From: Desulfobacterales bacterium
GTDB lineage: Bacteria > Desulfobacterota > Desulfobacteria > Desulfobacterales > UBA11574
DNA length: 39,143 nucleotides
Direction: 5' to 3'
Assembly: GCA_030145345.1 (NCBI GenBank)
Contig: JAQYVT010000019.1
Span: 1 to 39,143, forward strand
The notes under the pieces are model-generated. The model was not told the DNA's origin and searched no databases. It was given only the letters and a program-made list of their open reading frames with translations. The first letter of the stretch is position 1; each line of letters opens with the position of its first letter. Positions 1 through 7,518 of the stretch are shown here, one piece after another. The position numbers and the translations under genes were made by a program.

Positions 1-28
1 TCCGGCTCTGCCTGAGAATCTTGTTGCC

Positions 29-177
29 GGAATAATGGAGTGATGGAGTAATGGGATGAGGGGCTTGAGAAACATGATCAATTTTATCAGTACCATGAGT
101 ATTTCTGTGATTCTTATTCAGAAAAATTACGTTTTTAGACCCAATAATCCAATACCCCATTATTCCAACACTCCAAC
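29..177. repeat. Degenerate short tandem repeat, inverted pair
   Basis: At 29-58 the sequence is built from degenerate 7-8 bp units of the type TAATGGAG/TGATGGAG. At 141-177 the complementary strand form appears (CCAATA, CCCATTATT, CCAACACT). The two blocks are roughly inverted with respect to each other, about 85 bp apart. No ORF covers them. Function unknown; intergenic repeats of this low-complexity kind may be remnants of a larger array. Confidence 0.45.
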
Positions 178-224
178 TGTTTGAGTTGAAGTTTATACTA
201 CACCCCTATGGGGTGAAACCAAAG

Positions 225-258
225 CCTGGTCCTCTGGGCCAGGATTCTTTACTTTTTA
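225..258 (+). terminator. Rho-independent terminator
   Basis: An 8-bp stem (CCTGGTCC with GGGCCAGG, one G-U pair) closes a 3-nt loop and is followed by a T-rich tail ending TTTACTTTTTAAT. It would end a transcript entering from the left edge of the window. A second small hairpin (CACCCC-TAT-GGGGTG) lies just upstream at 201-215. Confidence 0.5.
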
Positions 259-402
259 ATAGACCGTCCCCATTGCGTTGACGCTCATTTAGGGTAAATT
301 CTTGTATGTTCAGCAAGTTGTGATTTGTAAAACCTTTATACTATTTTTCATCGTCACTTTTGTCAACACCTTCTCGTCGTAAATTTTCGGGCAAAATAAT
401 TA

Positions 403-431
403 TTGACACCTATAGCACCTTTTGTTACTTC
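403..431 (+). promoter_or_regulatory. Probable sigma70 promoter of tRNA-Ala
   Basis: A consensus -35 box TTGACA lies at 403-408, about 37 nt before the tRNA. The -10 box is not clear (best candidate TTACTT at 425-430, 16-nt spacing), so only the -35 is well supported. Confidence 0.35.
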
Positions 432-444
432 TCAATTTTTATAT

Positions 445-520
445 GGGGCTGTAGCTCAGCTGGGAGAGCGCATGACTGGCAGTCATGAGGTCGACGGTTC
501 GATCCCGTTCAGCTCCACCA
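445..520 (+). tRNA. tRNA-Ala (anticodon GGC)
   Basis: The 76-nt sequence folds as a canonical cloverleaf. The acceptor stem GGGGCTG pairs with CAGCTCC, the D-arm is AGCTCAGCTGGGAGAGC, the anticodon stem CATGA/TCATG closes the 7-nt loop CTGGCAG, and the T-arm contains GGTTCGATCC. The anticodon GGC reads GCC codons for alanine. The 3' CCA is encoded in the genome. It stands alone, with no other tRNA or rRNA beside it. Confidence 0.97.
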
Positions 521-529
521 ATGATTACA

Positions 530-560
530 GGGGGTTAGCTTAACCGGCAGCCCCTTTTTT
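530..560 (+). terminator. Terminator after tRNA-Ala
   Basis: GGGG pairs with CCCC around an inner GTTA-GCT-TAAC hairpin (with an unpaired CGGCAG bulge), followed by six T residues. It lies ten bases after the tRNA CCA end, where a tRNA transcript terminator is expected. Confidence 0.55.
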
Positions 561-632
561 CGTGAAATAGGCATGAATGGGTGCAGACAGGCCGAAAATC
601 ATAGGCATTGTTGATAAGATGTATTTGAGCGG

Positions 633-770
633 ATGGATGATTTCCGTTACGATAACCGGGTTCCGGTGCGCACTGAAACCAAAAGACGCTTTATCCATGA
701 GCTGCAACAGCTCGCCACGTTGAATCCCGGGGATTCAACAGGGCAAGCACAATCCCCGCAAGCTTGTTGA
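633..770 (+). other. Possible 45-residue ORF or gene remnant
   Basis: An ATG at 633 opens 45 codons beginning MDDFRYDNRVPVRTETKRR. After its stop, another frame continues with a basic stretch (KLVEAHRKRRFNGAEGRSL) up to about 832, which could mean a frameshifted remnant of a slightly longer small basic protein. There is no clear ribosome-binding site and I do not recognise the family. The rest of 561-1054 holds no gene. Confidence 0.2.
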
Positions 771-829
771 AGCGCATCGTAAACGCCGTTTCAACGGGGC
801 TGAAGGGCGTTCTTTAATCTAAACTGATC

Positions 830-1024
830 GGTTCCAGGTTCAGGGTTCAAAGTTCAAGGTTTACAACCGATTGAAACTGATCAACATATTAATTAAAATC
901 CGGAATGCCTGCCATAACCTATTGGGTGGAGCGGTTTTGAAACCACGATGAGGCCAGTATCACATTGATGCGAGCTGTTTGAGGTTTTTCCAACCCGGAA
1001 CGTTGAACCCTGAACCGCTCAACC
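830..1024. repeat. Inverted GGTTCAA-type short repeats
   Basis: At 830-862 the sequence is made of variants of GGTTCAA/GGTTCAGG. At 991-1024 the reverse-complement form appears (TTGAACC, CTGAACC). The two blocks face each other about 130 bp apart, so the interval could form a cruciform or long hairpin. Function unknown. Confidence 0.4.
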
Positions 1025-1054
1025 TAGATTTAAAAAAAGTAAGAAAAAAACCCG

Positions 1055-1453
1055 ATGACCATTAACGATAAAAAATTGAGCATCACTGAAGTCCGGGGCC
1101 GTTTGTTTGAATTAATCTTTAACATGCCTGAAGCAGAGACCCGAGACCTCCTGAAAAAATTGGAGATGCAATGGCGGCCCAAATACAAAGAGAGACGGAA
1201 ACATCCACGGAAATCTACCTTTATCGGTGTTGATTGTGCCGGCAACAAATGCGCTTTTACGGATTTTATTCAAAATTTAAGCGCTGAGGGACTGTATATT
1301 GACACGCAACTTCCGTTCTTCGTCGGGCAAGAGCTTTCAATGACCTTTTCCGTTACCAACGGTGAAGCCCCGATCAAAATCACGGGAAAAATCGTTAGAG
1401 TAGACTCACGGGGAATCGGCGTCAAATTTGATGCGCGTTTATCTAATTTTTGA
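1055..1453 (+). CDS. PilZ domain protein
   Basis: A 132-residue soluble protein. Residues about 46-130 form a PilZ domain. It has the arginine motif RRKHPRK (residues about 47-53) followed by NLSAEGLYI (D/NxSxxG), the two elements that bind cyclic di-GMP in this family. The N-terminal 45 residues look helical and have no obvious domain. PilZ proteins act as c-di-GMP effectors for motility, exopolysaccharide or surface behaviour, but nothing in the neighbourhood names the target. The ATG at 1055 is the only start giving the full length; its ribosome-binding site is weak. It is transcribed alone, followed by a 196-bp repeat element. Family assignment is secure; ligand binding is inferred from the motif. 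Confidence 0.85.
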   Translation: MTINDKKLSITEVRGRLFELIFNMPEAETRDLLKKLEMQWRPKYKERRKHPRKSTFIGVDCAGNKCAFTDFIQNLSAEGLYIDTQLPFFVGQELSMTFSVTNGEAPIKITGKIVRVDSRGIGVKFDARLSNF

Positions 1454-1581
1454 TTCCCCGCATCCAGAGCATCAATATTCATACATCCCGGATGATCCAA
1501 TATGTTGACATTCATCCGGTCCCCATGCAAAATGTAAATATTTCGATTACGCTACCTTCCAAAAGTAAATTCTTATTAAAG

Positions 1582-1777
1582 ATTGACAACCTCTTAAAAA
1601 GTCTTTTGTGAGCGATATCTGAACATTTAAGGATCCAGTGTTTCAAGGGGTGATGCGTTAAAATTTCAAGCTGTTTGAGGATGTTGCGACGCGTTCTTGA
1701 GATTTGGCAGCACCCCTTGAAACGCCCCCCAATGGTCACTGAGCGAGCAAAACGGATTTTTTTACGAGACCATCAAA
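1582..1777 (-). repeat. 196-bp nested-palindrome element, copy A
   Basis: First of three copies of a 196-bp element, in the opposite orientation to copies B (10161) and C (25879). Read on the minus strand it starts TTTGATGGTCTCGT and ends with the partly degenerated inverted end TCAATCTTT. Internally a 13-bp arm pair (GTTTCAAGGGGTG with CACCCCTTGAAAC) is perfect, and an inner pair AAATCTCAAG/CTTGAAATTT has one mismatch. It lies in the 5' region of the DUF481 gene and supplies an in-frame upstream ORF extension that should not be read as protein. Confidence 0.85.
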
Positions 1778-1830
1778 GATTCAATTCAGAAGTTTCTTTG
1801 GAAAACGAGTCTAACAGGAGGAGGCCTGAA

Positions 1831-2859
1831 ATGAAAATAAACTTAACCCCTTTGTTCATCATGGTCACGGTCGGTTTTCTTATGGCTGGAAATAGTCTCG
1901 CCGATGAGCTCCGTTTAAAAAACGGAGACAAACTAACCGGCCAGGTCGTCAGGATGGAAGAAGAAAAACTGGTTCTGAAAACCACCTATGCCCGGGAAAT
2001 CACCATCGCTTGGAAGGCGGTGGCCAGCGTTATCGCGGATGACCCCCTGAAAGTCGTGCTCAAGGATGAAACGGCTCTTGAAGGAAACACGGCGCCGATT
2101 GAAGACGGAAAAATGAAGTTGAATACAAGCAAGCTCGAATCACCGGCTTCTTTCAATCTGGCGGATGTGAAAGCGATCAATCCCGGGCCTGTCAAGCCTG
2201 TGAAGATAACCGTCCGCGTAAATGCGAGTGTGACCAACCAAAGAGGCAACACCGACAAAGACAACTACTATTTTGACGGTGAATTTGTGGCGCGTACGGA
2301 GAAGAACCGTTATACCCTTGGGGGTGAGTTGGCCTATGAGAAGGCGGATGGTGAAACAACCTCTGAGAACTGGCTTGCCTATGGAAATTACGACCATTTT
2401 TTGGACGAAAAATGGTATTTATATGCCAACACGCTCTTGGAACATGATCAGTTCAAAGACCTGAATCTTAGGACGACCCTGGGTGCAGGGGCAGGGTATC
2501 AGATATTCGAAACCCCCCTCCTTAACCTTTCCGTATCCGCCGGCCTAGCCATGGTCGACGAGAACTTTGATGTGGCCGAAGACAATGACTACCCTGCCGG
2601 TAGCTGGTCCATCAATTATGATCAGTATTTTTTCGAGAAATTCGTTCAGGTTTTTCACGCTCAAACCGGATACGTGAGTCTTGAAGATGCCAATGATTGG
2701 TTTCTCAAGACCCGTACGGGGTTACGATTTCCTATCTACAAAGGATTTACCGCAACCCTGCAATATAACTTTGACTGGGACAATCAGCCGTCGGAGGATG
2801 CGGAAACCGAGGAGGACACGAAATTCCTCTTCCTGCTGGGCTACCAGTTCAAAAACTAA
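1831..2859 (+). CDS. DUF481 family outer-membrane protein
   Basis: A 342-residue exported protein. Residues 1-24 are a signal peptide (hydrophobic core LFIMVTVGFLMAG, cleavage around SLA-DE). Residues about 25-110 contain a repeated small beta domain of the type LKNGDKLTGQVVRMEEEKLVLKT. The remainder is alternating amphipathic strands ending in a C-terminal strand FLFLLGYQFKN, typical of an outer-membrane beta-barrel; the DUF481 family fits. I chose ATG 1831 because a strong AGGAGGAGG lies just upstream and because it places the signal peptide at the N-terminus. A longer in-frame ORF from 1675 runs through repeat copy A and is rejected. Role unknown; possibly a salt- or acid-responsive surface protein as described for some family members. 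Confidence 0.85.
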   Translation: MKINLTPLFIMVTVGFLMAGNSLADELRLKNGDKLTGQVVRMEEEKLVLKTTYAREITIAWKAVASVIADDPLKVVLKDETALEGNTAPIEDGKMKLNTSKLESPASFNLADVKAINPGPVKPVKITVRVNASVTNQRGNTDKDNYYFDGEFVARTEKNRYTLGGELAYEKADGETTSENWLAYGNYDHFLDEKWYLYANTLLEHDQFKDLNLRTTLGAGAGYQIFETPLLNLSVSAGLAMVDENFDVAEDNDYPAGSWSINYDQYFFEKFVQVFHAQTGYVSLEDANDWFLKTRTGLRFPIYKGFTATLQYNFDWDNQPSEDAETEEDTKFLFLLGYQFKN

Positions 2860-2984
2860 ACCCTATCGTTGCATAAATAACATGGCAACATGAGTTTAAT
2901 GACGATGATGATCCGCATTTCCAGACGTTTTCTCTGCTCGGATGGAAGTGCCCCCAAGTGACATCTGAAAATAGTGAAACCATG

Positions 2985-3043
2985 TTATTTACTTTACATT
3001 GTAAATAATTAATGTTGATAAAATAATTGATTTATGATATTTA
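2985..3043 (+). promoter_or_regulatory. Promoter with upstream inverted-repeat operator
   Basis: In the 357-base gap before the gene at 3218, a 24-bp inverted repeat (TTATTTAC-N8-GTAAATAA, 2985-3008) sits directly upstream of a plausible -35 TTGATA (3015-3020) and -10 TATTTA (3038-3043), 17-nt spacing. A second, shorter inverted repeat TTGGC-N6-GCCAA is at 3079-3094 in the would-be leader. The remaining gap shows nothing else. Confidence 0.4.
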
Positions 3044-3217
3044 AAAAAGACTAAGAAATGAGGACAATTGTTTTCGTTTTGGCTTAAATGCCAATACGTT
3101 ATAAATGATCATCTGCCTCCGTCTGGAAATTTAACGACCCTATCATGCAAGAAGCCAAACCTGATCCGATCAACCCAAAAAATCTCTTTCACTCCAAATA
3201 TAAAAAGGAGGAATGGC

Positions 3218-3580
3218 ATGGCTCAACAGATTTCCTTTACCAAGTACGAGAATGAAGTCCTTCCGGACTTCAGAAAAAAACTTAACTTGGCGGAGTCCAC
3301 CGAGGATGTGGTAAATTTTTTCGCCCACACCATCATGGAATTATGTAAGAATATTTTTGAGGGTAAAATCGATTTTGGCCGTGAAGACATCACCCTTATC
3401 TTGGACCGCGAGCCGCATTACAAAATTAACAAGCGTCTATTTTCTTTGGATGCGTTCACTTCCGTATGGAACGATTCCGACTTGCCCCGAGTCATTGGCC
3501 GGTTTGCAAAATCAGCCATGAACCGTTTCAAACGTCTGGAAAAATATTCAGAAAAAAGCGACACAAAAATTAGGAAATAA
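3218..3580 (+). CDS. Conserved-looking small protein of unknown function
   Basis: A 120-residue soluble protein, rich in charged residues, with no signal peptide and no membrane segment; I do not recognise the family. Start MAQQISFTKYENEV is chosen because AAAAAGGAGGAAT, a strong ribosome-binding site, precedes ATG 3218. A longer in-frame ORF from 3068 lacks any such site and runs through the predicted promoter leader. The C-terminus is very basic (about residues 95-120: RFAKSAMNRFKRLEKYSEKS), compatible with nucleic-acid or membrane-surface contact but not diagnostic. It is monocistronic, with its own palindromic operator-like site upstream, and converges with the thiamine importer genes. 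Confidence 0.65.
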   Translation: MAQQISFTKYENEVLPDFRKKLNLAESTEDVVNFFAHTIMELCKNIFEGKIDFGREDITLILDREPHYKINKRLFSLDAFTSVWNDSDLPRVIGRFAKSAMNRFKRLEKYSEKSDTKIRK

Positions 3581-3663
3581 TAAGGCTGACACGGTTAAAC
3601 GCGGCCTGGGCAAGGTCCCGGTTCGCTTGCCACAAATCGTTCGATAACGTCACCTTTATTTCC

Positions 3664-4626
3664 TTATTTTAATTCGATGGCATAACTGTCGAGCGGTGGT
3701 ATTCGCTGAATCAAGCCCTGGGTTTTTAGAAATTTTGCAAAGCGCTGATAACGGGCGTGATCCAGGGCACCCGGGCGAAGTGCAAAACGCGGAAGGGTAT
3801 CCCGCCATGCCAGACGATTCAGCTTGTTATCCAGATCCTTTCGTCCACGAACAAATAACTTCCAGCTTTCTTCCGGATGATTGACCAGAAACCGAACCCC
3901 TGCCTCCATTGCATCAATGAATTTTCTCAATTTTGGGTTTTTGAGATTATCGTGATGGGCAACGAGTATCAGCTCGTCATAGGGGGGAATTCCATATTCC
4001 TCGACAAAAAAGGCCCGGCCGGGTCGCCCTTCGATATCCATCTGATTCAATTCAAAGTTTCGAAAGGCACCGATAACTGCATCTGTCGCTCCGGAAAACA
4101 GGGATGGGGACAGAGAGAAATTAACATTCACCAGTTTGATATCGTCCAGGGACAGCCCTTGGGTAGCAAGCATGGCCTTGAGAATAACGGTCTCAAAACC
4201 TCCGATTGAATAACCGACTGTTTTTCCTTTAAGATCGGCAATCGATTTGATATCACTGTCTGCCAGAACGACCAATGTATTCAATGGCGTTGCGATTAAG
4301 GTGGCGATTCGAACCACCGGCAGGCCCTGATCGACATGAAGATAATGCTGGGGCTGATAGGACACGGCAATGTCGGCCTTTTTTGCTGAAACCAGTTTTG
4401 GCGGATCATTCGGGTTGGAAGGAACTTGAAATTCAACATCCAGTCCCCGCTCGCTGAAGAATCCTTTTTCCAAAGCGACAAACAGCGGTCCATGGTCCGG
4501 ATTTACAAACCAGTCGAGCACAACCGTGACTTTGTCCGAGGCGTGAATCCCCGTGGAGACCCCTCCCAAGAGGGCCATTATTGTGAAAAACAATGTTAAG
4601 GACATTCGTTTCATATTTCGTTTCAT
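3664..4626 (-). CDS. thiY: ABC transporter substrate-binding protein, thiamine-pyrimidine type (ThiY-like)
   Basis: A 320-residue exported protein of the NMT1/THI5-like periplasmic-binding superfamily. Residues 1-29 form a signal peptide ending GIHAS-DK. The mature N-terminus KVTVVLDWFVNPDHGPLFVA is the family's typical opening strand and ligand-pocket loop, followed by KGFFSERGLDVEF and the domain-crossing segment DLKGKTVGYSIGGFE. ThiY proteins deliver HMP or its formylaminopyrimidine salvage form to a ThiXZ importer. It is the last gene of a three-gene minus operon under a TPP riboswitch, 13 nt after the permease. Its start region carries a 12-bp tandem duplication (ATGAAACGAAAT) giving MKRNMKRM and therefore three possible in-frame ATGs; the first is used because AAAAGGAAA precedes it. 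Confidence 0.87.
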   Translation of the reverse strand: MKRNMKRMSLTLFFTIMALLGGVSTGIHASDKVTVVLDWFVNPDHGPLFVALEKGFFSERGLDVEFQVPSNPNDPPKLVSAKKADIAVSYQPQHYLHVDQGLPVVRIATLIATPLNTLVVLADSDIKSIADLKGKTVGYSIGGFETVILKAMLATQGLSLDDIKLVNVNFSLSPSLFSGATDAVIGAFRNFELNQMDIEGRPGRAFFVEEYGIPPYDELILVAHHDNLKNPKLRKFIDAMEAGVRFLVNHPEESWKLFVRGRKDLDNKLNRLAWRDTLPRFALRPGALDHARYQRFAKFLKTQGLIQRIPPLDSYAIELK

Positions 4627-4639
4627 ATTTCGTTTCCTT

Positions 4640-5386
4640 TTATTCCGTTTCTTCTTTCTGCCAATAAACGATTTTTATCATTGCCCAGTCCACTGAAAAG
4701 TAGATGGACAGGGATAGGACCCCGAGAACGACCAGTGCCGCGAACATGATATCGATTTGCATGCGAGCATTGGCGTGAAGCATATAAAAACCAAGGCCTT
4801 TGCTGGACCCGACCCATTCCCCGACAACGGCGCCAATGGGTGCAACAGCGGTTGCAACCCGCAGGCCTGAAGCGAATGCTGGCAGTGCCGAAGGAATCCG
4901 GAGATGCCGAATCACCGCAAGGGGCTTTGCGTTCATAACCTGGGCAAGCTCCAACCATTCGGGTTCTGTACTGCGCAATCCATCATAGAATGCTGCTGTG
5001 ACCGGAAAGAAAATTATCAAAACAGCCATGGCAATCTTTGAACTCATGCCGTAGCCGAACCAGAGGACCAATAGCGGTGCAAGGGCAAATACAGGGATCG
5101 CCTGACTGATGACCAGTACGGGCAGTAGCCATCTTTTTAGGGAAAAGGAAGCAATCATGGATAGGGCGCTGATGGTCCCCAATAATGTTCCGAGCAGTAA
5201 GCCGGCAATAATTTCAAACAACGTTGTCATGGCATGATCGAATAAGGGCCCTGCATGGGTCAACGCGGCTTTAGCGACATTTACGGGTCCCGGCAGAATA
5301 TAGGGGGGTACATGGGTCAAAAGGACAATGGTCTGCCATACCAGGACCAATCCAACGGCGATGAAAATGAGACGTATGATTCTCAT
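4640..5386 (-). CDS. thiX: ABC transporter permease (ThiX-like)
   Basis: A 248-residue inner-membrane protein with about six hydrophobic segments, the first at residues 3-22 (LIFIAVGLVLVWQTIVLL). It belongs to the BPD_transp_1 permease family of nitrate/taurine/HMP importers; the cytoplasmic EAA-like loop is around RSTEPEWLELAQVMNAKPLAVIRHLRIPSALP (the ATPase contact). Its ATG overlaps the stop of the ATPase gene by four bases (5383-5386), indicating translational coupling. Together with ThiZ and ThiY it should form an importer for the pyrimidine part of thiamine; the assignment to thiamine rests on the TPP riboswitch rather than on the permease sequence itself. Confidence 0.87.
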   Translation of the reverse strand: MRIIRLIFIAVGLVLVWQTIVLLTHVPPYILPGPVNVAKAALTHAGPLFDHAMTTLFEIIAGLLLGTLLGTISALSMIASFSLKRWLLPVLVISQAIPVFALAPLLVLWFGYGMSSKIAMAVLIIFFPVTAAFYDGLRSTEPEWLELAQVMNAKPLAVIRHLRIPSALPAFASGLRVATAVAPIGAVVGEWVGSSKGLGFYMLHANARMQIDIMFAALVVLGVLSLSIYFSVDWAMIKIVYWQKEETE

Positions 5387-6165
5387 GGGTTGCCCCCTCC
5401 CACAAGCCGGTCGAGCAATTTCGCCTGTAAGGATACAATTGCAGGATCACCGGGCTTGCGGGGCGGGGATCCGGGGGGAATCATGACCTTGCTCAGCTTT
5501 GCAGGCCGGTGGGTCATCACGTATATCCTGTGTCCAAGACGTAATGCCTCCAGGGGATCATGGGTCACCATTAAAACGGTTGCACCTTGAACCAGGCTTG
5601 CTGCAAGGTCCTGAAGTTTGAGTCTTGTCAACGCATCGAGTGCTGAAAACGGTTCGTCCATCAGGATTACAGAACGTTCTTCCATAAGCGTCCGTAAAAG
5701 TGCCACGCGTTGGCGCATGCCACCGGAAAGCGCTGAAGGGAGTGAATCTGAATATTCACCCAAGCCGGCATCTTCGAGGAATGAAATCGCTTTTTGCCGT
5801 TTTTGATCGGACATTTCGCCCCGCAAACGTGAACCCAGGCAGACATTATCCAGAACGCTCAACCAGGGGAGCAGCAAATCTTTTTGGGCCATCCAGGCGG
5901 TACGTCCCGTATGGCTGTTGCCGTCGCTGAAGTGAATTTTGCCGGAAAAGTTCTCACGAAGGGTGCCGGAAATCAATCGGAGCAATGTAGATTTCCCACA
6001 ACCACTGGGACCGATAAGGCATGTCCACTGGCCGCCCTTCACCGTAAAATTCAAATCGCGAAAGATCAGTTCGCCGGGATATGAAAAGGATACATTTTCC
6101 AGAATAACGCTCGGCGCAGATGGAGGTTTCCCATGCCCGGCAATGGTTTTGGTGCTGTTATTCAT
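5383..6165 (-). CDS. thiZ: ABC transporter ATP-binding protein (ThiZ-like)
   Basis: A 260-residue ABC ATPase with all catalytic motifs: Walker A GPSGCGKST (about residues 52-60), Q-loop MAQKDLLLPW, signature LSGGMRQRVALL (about 145-156), Walker B VILMDEPFSALD, and switch histidine in MVTHDPLEA. It belongs to the SsuB/TauB/NrtD-like group used by NMT1-type importers. It is the first gene of the minus operon thiZ-thiX-thiY, lying about 105 nt downstream of a TPP riboswitch, so expression should fall when thiamine pyrophosphate is plentiful. No strong ribosome-binding site is visible in front of the ATG, but the start MNNSTKTIAGHGK agrees with family length. Confidence 0.88.
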   Translation of the reverse strand: MNNSTKTIAGHGKPPSAPSVILENVSFSYPGELIFRDLNFTVKGGQWTCLIGPSGCGKSTLLRLISGTLRENFSGKIHFSDGNSHTGRTAWMAQKDLLLPWLSVLDNVCLGSRLRGEMSDQKRQKAISFLEDAGLGEYSDSLPSALSGGMRQRVALLRTLMEERSVILMDEPFSALDALTRLKLQDLAASLVQGATVLMVTHDPLEALRLGHRIYVMTHRPAKLSKVMIPPGSPPRKPGDPAIVSLQAKLLDRLVGGGNP

Positions 6166-6269
6166 GGTGCAATATACAGATTGTCCGAAGTTGTGACTTA
6201 AAAAATGGAATTATGTCTCCATGGATCGATGCCGGAGAAAGGAGAGAAAAATAAAGATGTATTTTTATC

Positions 6270-6365
6270 AACTTCCCTACGCCGGCATGATCCGGATCAG
6301 GTTCCACGGGTCGAGGCCTTAAGCCTCCTCTCAGCCGATTTACATTCGGCTCCCCCAGTGACTCA
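6270..6365 (-). promoter_or_regulatory. TPP riboswitch (THI element) for the thiZXY importer
   Basis: Read on the minus strand, the sequence contains the hallmark blocks of a TPP aptamer: GGCTGAGAGGAGG, then CCCGTGGAACCTGATCC, GGATCATGCCGGCGTAGGGA. The CTGAGA and the GAACCTGAT/GCGTAGGGAA blocks are the pyrimidine- and pyrophosphate-binding arms. Between the aptamer and the gene, a short hairpin ATGGA-N8-TCCAT followed by at least five U residues (6222-6200) could be the terminator of the expression platform. Confidence 0.93.
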
Positions 6366-6473
6366 ATGGCTGATTGCTAACACGAGTATTTCTGTTTGTC
6401 AAACACGGAACCGGCGGGTGGATAATAAAAAACTTGCTAATTTTTTTTCAGACTGATAGGGGAGTGTCAAAAT

Positions 6474-6560
6474 CCGGATAGGGGTGTTCTGATTTTATCG
6501 CAGAACTGAGAGCATACCCTTTGAACCTGATACAGTTCGCACTGTCGTAGGGAAATCGGA
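6474..6560 (+). promoter_or_regulatory. TPP riboswitch (THI element) for thiD and the Nramp-like gene
   Basis: The plus strand carries AGAACTGAGAGCATACCC, then TTTGAACCTGATACAGTTCG and CACTGTCGTAGGGAAAT, the conserved TPP aptamer blocks. P1 can form between TCCGGAT (6474) and ATCGGA (6555). Downstream, CGGAG (6557-6561) can pair with CTCCG (6582-6586) ahead of a T-run, a possible but unproven expression platform. This aptamer lies head to head with the minus-strand one, about 110 bp apart. Confidence 0.9.
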
Positions 6561-6675
6561 GAACCATGCATGACGTTTTTACTCCGCCATTTTTTCATCG
6601 TTTTTCCGTTCCCCGTATCGATATGGTGCTTTCGTGTTAAATTCTTAACGATCACATCGGATCAGGAGGTTTTTC

Positions 6676-7485
6676 ATGCGGGTCGCCCTTACTATTGCGG
6701 GTTCCGACTCTTCGGGCGGTGCCGGAATCCAGGCTGATCTAAAAACATTTCAAGCACATGGTGTTTTCGGTACGAGTGCCATCACCGCTGTAACCGTTCA
6801 GAATACCCAGAAAGTTTATGACATTCAGGAGATACAGCCAAAGATTGTGCACGATCAGATTATTTGTCTGTTTGATGACATAAAAATCCATGCCGTAAAA
6901 ATCGGCATGGTCTCAAGTATCGAGCTGATTCAGGCCATCGCAACGGCACTGACTGCCGTAAAACCACCGCCGATCGTTCTCGATCCGGTGATGATTTCCA
7001 AAAGCGGATATCGCCTGCTCAACCAAGATGCCCAGGATGCCTTGACACACCATCTTTTCCCATTGGCTGAAGTCGTCACGCCCAACATCTACGAAACCGA
7101 AGCGCTCATCGGCAGAAAAATCGCCACTGTGGATGACATGAAACGTGCGGCTCCTGACATCCTGAAGCTAGGCGCCAAAAAAGTGGTGGTCAAAGGGGGA
7201 CACCTTGAAGAAGACCGCGCCACTGACATCCTATTCGATGGTCTTAAATTCAAGGAACTGAAAAGTCATTGGGTGGAAACCAAAAATACCCATGGCACGG
7301 GGTGCACATTTTCTTCGGCCATTGCAGCCAATATGGCATTGGGTAAAAGTTTTTTTGAAGCCGCAACCCTTTCCAAGGTCTATATCACCGGTGCCATCGA
7401 ACATTCCCTGTCCATTGGGAAAGGCCACGGCCCCACACATCATTTTTTTGATTTATATGATAGAGCCGGATTAAACACTGAATGA
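6676..7485 (+). CDS. thiD: Hydroxymethylpyrimidine/phosphomethylpyrimidine kinase
   Basis: A 269-residue ribokinase-fold enzyme that phosphorylates HMP and HMP-P to HMP-PP with ATP in the cytoplasm, supplying the pyrimidine half of thiamine. Visible motifs are the N-terminal [18 protein letters not shown] (substrate-binding glycines and Asp), [35 protein letters not shown], and the C-terminal anion hole [15 protein letters not shown] with the catalytic Asp/Cys region. Length is normal for the family. The start has a strong AGGAGG site at about 6664. It lies behind a TPP riboswitch and opposite the importer of pyrimidine precursors, which fits salvage of HMP. A transporter gene follows in the same direction. 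Confidence 0.95.
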   Translation: MRVALTIAGSDSSGGAGIQADLKTFQAHGVFGTSAITAVTVQNTQKVYDIQEIQPKIVHDQIICLFDDIKIHAVKIGMVSSIELIQAIATALTAVKPPPIVLDPVMISKSGYRLLNQDAQDALTHHLFPLAEVVTPNIYETEALIGRKIATVDDMKRAAPDILKLGAKKVVVKGGHLEEDRATDILFDGLKFKELKSHWVETKNTHGTGCTFSSAIAANMALGKSFFEAATLSKVYITGAIEHSLSIGKGHGPTHHFFDLYDRAGLNTE

Positions 7486-7518
7486 GTGTTAACCGGGTTT
7501 TCCGGAAGAGGTTTCCAC

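Noticed and set aside
1675-1830. N-terminal extension of the DUF481 ORF
   Set aside because: It runs through repeat copy A, has no ribosome-binding site and would put the signal peptide inside the protein; ATG 1831 has a strong site.
3068-3217. N-terminal extension of the 120-residue protein
   Set aside because: No ribosome-binding site; the strong AGGAGG is directly in front of ATG 3218.
6557-6595. Confident transcription terminator after the thiD TPP aptamer
   Set aside because: The stem is only five pairs with a 20-nt loop and its 5' arm overlaps P1, which would give the opposite regulatory sign to the usual TPP off-switch; listed only as a possibility.
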